A program made the position numbers and the translations under genes. This document shows positions 6,002 through 8,998 of a stretch of 8,998 nt of DNA, piece after piece. The notes under the pieces are model-generated. The model ran no database searches. It was not told the DNA's origin and saw only the letters and a program-made list of their open reading frames with translations. Numbering within the stretch: the first letter of the stretch is position 1; each line of letters opens with the position of its first letter. This DNA comes from an uncultured Eubacterium sp. (GTDB lineage Bacteria; Bacillota; Clostridia; Lachnospirales; Lachnospiraceae): NCBI GenBank assembly GCA_902475415.1, contig CABRZK010000086.1:1-8998 (forward strand), in the 5' to 3' direction.

Positions 6002-7816
6002 ATGATAAGAGAGTATTTAAAAGAACATATATTGATTACAGATGGTGCCATGGGAACCTATTATGACAGGAAAAAGACGGAAAACAGAAGAATGGCGGAA
6101 GAGGCAAATCTGCTGGAGCCGGAACTGATCAGCCGGATTCATGAAGAATATCTGGAGCAGGGAGCCAGACTGATTCGTACCAATACCTTTGCGGCAAATC
6201 ATGCGATGGCTCTGAACAGAGGAATCGGGGAACGCCCGGAACAGGACGCCTATGTGAAAAAGGTCATTCAGACCGGATGGAAACTGGCCAGTGAGGCTGC
6301 TGCAAAACGTCCGGAAGAAATCTTTGTGGCTGCAGATATCGGACCTGTGGCAGAGACGTTATTTTATGACAATGAGTTTGATGAGACAGAAGAATATCGG
6401 TTTTTAGCTGACTGTTTTCTGGAATGCGGGGCAGAGATTTTTAATTTTGAAACATTTTCAGATATAAAAGCGGTAGTGAAAGCAGCGCGCTATATCAAAG
6501 AAAAATGCCCGGAAGCGTTCATTATGGTTTCTTTTGCGGCAAACAGAACCGGTTATACCACCAGAGGAATCAGTATCAGCCGGTTATTTTCAGAGGCGGC
6601 GCAGACAGAAGAAATTGACAGTTACGGATGTAACTGCCTGCTGGGCGCTTCGCATATGTATAAGCTGGTAAAAGCACAGAATCTGTCTCCGGAAAAATAT
6701 ATTCAGATATTGCCAAACAGTGGATATCAGCAGATTGTGCGTGGACAGGCAGAACATGCGGACGGTGTCAGCTATTTTGCAGAAAAAATGGAACAGATTG
6801 CAGATCTGGGGGTCAATATCCTTGGTGGATGTTGCGGAACCACACCGAAACACATCAGAGCATTATGTGCAAAACTGGAAGGAAAGAAGCCACAGGAAAA
6901 ACTTCCGGCTGCTGAAAAAGGAACAAAAGATGCAGTATCCCAGACACGTAATAATCCGTTTATGGCAAAATTACAGCGTGGAGAGAAAGTAATCGCCGTA
7001 GAGCTGGATCCGCCCTTTGATCAGAATGCGCAGAAGCTGATAGAAGGTGCTTTTCAGCTGAAACAGAGTGGCGTAGATATCATTACCCTTGCGGATTCTC
7101 CTCTTGCAAGAGCCAGAGCAGATTCTGTCCTTCTGGCAGCGAAAGTAAGTGCGACGGTAGATATTCCGGTGATGCCCCATATTGCATGCCGTGACCGAAA
7201 TCGTATCAGTATGCATTCCACATTACTTGGAGCGCATATTAATGGAATCCGGAATCTTATGGTCGTTACCGGTGATCCGGTACCTTCCGGAGAACGCGAT
7301 AACACAAAAAGCGTATTTGACTTTAATTCCATTCGTTTTATGGAGTATGTGAAGGAGCTGAATCAGGATATTTTCCTACAGGATGCTTTTTCCTACGGTG
7401 GTGCGCTGAATCAGAATCAGGCGAATGTGGACAAAGTAATCGAGCGGATGCAGAAAAAAATAGATGCAGGACTTTCCTGGTTTATGACACAGCCGATTTA
7501 TTCGGATGAAGAAGTAGAAAAGCTGGCCAGAATGAAACAGGAGTTGAACACAAAGATTTTATGTGGTATTATGCCGTTAGTCAGCTATCGAAATGCAATG
7601 TTTATTAAGAATGAAATGCCGGGCATTCATGTACCGGATGAAATCGTAGCCCAGTATCGGCCGGACATGAGTCGGGCAGAGGCGGAGGATGTTGCTGTAT
7701 CCATTTCTCTGTCTGTCATGGAGAAGCTGGAAGATGTGGCTGATGGATTTTATTTTATGACACCATTTAACCGGGTATCTCTGATTCGTCGGATCATTGA
7801 TGCGCGGAAGCAGTAA
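6002..7816 (+). CDS. yitJ: Bifunctional homocysteine S-methyltransferase / 5,10-methylenetetrahydrofolate reductase
   Basis: A cytoplasmic fusion enzyme of methionine and folate metabolism, 604 residues from the ATG at 6002. That ATG is preferred to the adjacent GTG at 5999 because GGAG (5991-5994) is 7 nt before it. Residues 1 to about 290 are a zinc-type homocysteine methyltransferase domain. It opens with ILITDGAMGTYY, and its likely zinc ligands are Cys212 (in GCNCLLG) and Cys277/Cys278 (in GGCCGTTP). A Lys/Glu-rich linker spans about 290-315. The rest is a methylenetetrahydrofolate reductase barrel, with VIAVELDPPFD carrying the expected catalytic Glu, then TLADSPLARARADS, VTGDPVPSGE and WFMTQPIYS. 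Length and domain order match YitJ of Bacillus. The reductase makes 5-methyl-tetrahydrofolate, and the next gene, metH, uses it. The methyl donor of its own methyltransferase domain is not evident. Confidence 0.92.
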   Translation: MIREYLKEHILITDGAMGTYYDRKKTENRRMAEEANLLEPELISRIHEEYLEQGARLIRTNTFAANHAMALNRGIGERPEQDAYVKKVIQTGWKLASEAAAKRPEEIFVAADIGPVAETLFYDNEFDETEEYRFLADCFLECGAEIFNFETFSDIKAVVKAARYIKEKCPEAFIMVSFAANRTGYTTRGISISRLFSEAAQTEEIDSYGCNCLLGASHMYKLVKAQNLSPEKYIQILPNSGYQQIVRGQAEHADGVSYFAEKMEQIADLGVNILGGCCGTTPKHIRALCAKLEGKKPQEKLPAAEKGTKDAVSQTRNNPFMAKLQRGEKVIAVELDPPFDQNAQKLIEGAFQLKQSGVDIITLADSPLARARADSVLLAAKVSATVDIPVMPHIACRDRNRISMHSTLLGAHINGIRNLMVVTGDPVPSGERDNTKSVFDFNSIRFMEYVKELNQDIFLQDAFSYGGALNQNQANVDKVIERMQKKIDAGLSWFMTQPIYSDEEVEKLARMKQELNTKILCGIMPLVSYRNAMFIKNEMPGIHVPDEIVAQYRPDMSRAEAEDVAVSISLSVMEKLEDVADGFYFMTPFNRVSLIRRIIDARKQ

Positions 7817-7819
7817 TGA

Positions 7820-7845
7820 GAGAGTTGAACTATAGGAGAGTTGAA
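7820..7845 (+). repeat. GAGAGTTGAA duplication around the metH ribosome binding site
   Basis: GAGAGTTGAA occurs at 7820-7829 and 7836-7845, a 16-nt period. The second copy forms part of the metH ribosome binding site and runs up to the ATG. It looks like a small local duplication that created or moved the ribosome binding site. Only the second copy is preceded by AG to give AGGAG. Confidence 0.4.
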
Positions 7846-8998
7846 ATGACGAAAGAAGAACTTTATGGACTGTTAGAAAAAGGTCCTGTATTTTTAGATG
7901 GCGCCACCGGAAGCAACCTGCAGAAAGCGGGAATGCCTACCGGTGTGTGTCCGGAGCAGTGGATCCTGGATCATCCGGATGTAATCGTTGATCTGCAGAA
8001 ACGTTATATTGAGGCAGGTACCCAGATTTTATATGCACCGACATTTTCCGGAAACCGTATCAAACTGGAAGAGTACGGACTGTCTGATAAAATTGTGGAG
8101 ATTAATACAAAACTGGTTCAGTTGAGCAAAGAAGCAGCCGGAGACAAGGGGGTTGTCTGTGGTGATATGACAATGACCGGTGAGAGCCTGGAGCCGATGG
8201 GAGATCTGGAACTGGAAGAACTGATCGATATTTATAAGGAGCAGGCAAAGATCTTGTATGAAGCAGGGGTGGATCTGTTTGTAGTGGAGACTATGATGAG
8301 TCTTGCAGAGACCAGGGCAGCTGTTCTGGCTATTAAGGAAACCTGTGATCTTCCGGTTATGGTATCCATGACTTTTGATGAGAAAGGCAGAACATTGTAT
8401 GGAAATACACCGGAAGGATGCATGATCGTTTTACAGAGCCTTGGTGCTGATGTGGTCGGTGTGAACTGTTCTACAGGACCGGAGAAGATGGCAGATATGA
8501 TCCGTCAGATGAAAAAATATGCGAATGTTCCGATTCTGGCAAAACCAAACGCCGGTCTGCCACAGATGGTAGACGGAGAGACCATTTATGATATGGGACC
8601 GGAAGAGTTTGCATCTTTCGGACCGATGCTGATGGAAGCAGGAGCAGCCATCCTTGGCGGATGCTGTGGAACGACTCCGGAGCATATTGCGCGTCTGGTA
8701 GAGACAACCAGAGATATCGTACCAGCACCGGTTATGAAGGAACATAAGCGTGTACTTGCTTCTGAACGTCAGATTCAGGAGATTGATATCAACGGACCGT
8801 TTCTGGTGATCGGAGAACGCATCAATCCGACCGGTAAGAAAGCCCTGCAGGAATCTCTGCGTCAGGGCAGCATGGATATCGTCTGTGACATGGCAGAAGA
8901 CCAGGAAGAAATGGGAGCAAATATCCTGGATATCAATATGGGAATGAACGGAATTGATGAGAAAGCGATGATGCTGGAGGCTATCGAGGAAGTTACCA
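7846..8998 (+). CDS. metH: Cobalamin-dependent methionine synthase MetH (3' partial)
   Basis: The first 384 codons of methionine synthase, which moves the methyl group of 5-methyl-tetrahydrofolate to homocysteine through cobalamin. The frame is open to the window edge. TAGGAGAG (AGGAG at 7834-7838) lies 7 nt before the ATG. The N-terminal homocysteine-binding domain (about 1-300) begins GPVFLDGATGSNLQ. It has the zinc ligands Cys208 (GVNCSTG) and Cys273/Cys274 (GGCCGTTPEH), nearly the positions known in the Thermotoga enzyme. The folate-binding domain starts at about residue 319 with FLVIGERINPTGKKAL and reaches ANILDINMG before the sequence ends. The cobalamin domain, and any activation domain, must lie downstream. 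The gene follows the methyltransferase/reductase gene by 29 nt with no terminator, so the two are likely co-transcribed. Confidence 0.92.
   Translation, partial: MTKEELYGLLEKGPVFLDGATGSNLQKAGMPTGVCPEQWILDHPDVIVDLQKRYIEAGTQILYAPTFSGNRIKLEEYGLSDKIVEINTKLVQLSKEAAGDKGVVCGDMTMTGESLEPMGDLELEELIDIYKEQAKILYEAGVDLFVVETMMSLAETRAAVLAIKETCDLPVMVSMTFDEKGRTLYGNTPEGCMIVLQSLGADVVGVNCSTGPEKMADMIRQMKKYANVPILAKPNAGLPQMVDGETIYDMGPEEFASFGPMLMEAGAAILGGCCGTTPEHIARLVETTRDIVPAPVMKEHKRVLASERQIQEIDINGPFLVIGERINPTGKKALQESLRQGSMDIVCDMAEDQEEMGANILDINMGMNGIDEKAMMLEAIEEVT

Noticed and set aside
7054..7332. Minus-strand open frame inside the reductase domain
   Set aside because: It is antisense to conserved reductase motifs, with no start signal or domain.

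Overview
The window looks like chromosomal DNA of a Gram-positive gut-type Firmicute, most likely a Lachnospiraceae member. I infer this from the strong AGGAGG-type ribosome binding sites, the AT-rich spacers between genes of moderate base composition, the fused SecDF, the lipoprotein-anchored OpuC-type transporter and the YitJ-type methyltransferase/reductase fusion. The genus cannot be fixed from this sequence alone. All supported genes lie on the plus strand. I see no insertion sequence, phage gene, tRNA, rRNA or CRISPR array, and no clear sign of recent transfer.

Layout: (1) Bases 1-2079 hold a 5'-truncated secDF gene (protein export motor) whose frame is broken near 805-808. The break is best explained by loss of a CT dinucleotide. 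Everything on both sides is well conserved, so a sequencing or assembly error and a recent mutation are both possible. (2) Bases 2211-2459 encode a small DUF4190-like membrane protein. A pair of identical TTCCGGAATCA boxes 21 bp apart precedes it, and a good intrinsic terminator follows at about 2473-2512. (3) Bases 2513-2852 are non-coding. They carry an inverted repeat, a cluster of GTAC/GTACTA boxes and a plausible promoter. (4) Bases 2853-5880 form a four-gene ABC transporter operon of the OpuC/YehZYXW type for glycine betaine, carnitine, choline or a related osmolyte. The order is permease, lipoprotein, ATPase, permease. It ends in a long hairpin that holds the last permease's stop codon in its loop. 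(5) Bases 5881-5998 are a spacer with an inverted repeat next to a perfect TATAAT box. (6) Bases 6002-7816 encode a bifunctional homocysteine S-methyltransferase/methylenetetrahydrofolate reductase, followed 29 nt later by the 5' part of metH (cobalamin-dependent methionine synthase), which runs off the window.

The last two genes form a methionine/one-carbon unit. The reductase domain makes 5-methyl-tetrahydrofolate, and MetH passes its methyl group to homocysteine through cobalamin. Both proteins start with a zinc-type homocysteine methyltransferase module. The transporter operon is a self-contained compatible-solute importer. I found no convincing new multi-gene system. The points worth a second look are the secDF frameshift, an Ala in place of a usually acidic residue in its SecF half, the repeat arrays in front of the small membrane gene and the transporter, the hairpin over the opuCD stop codon, and the operator-like palindrome in front of the methionine genes.
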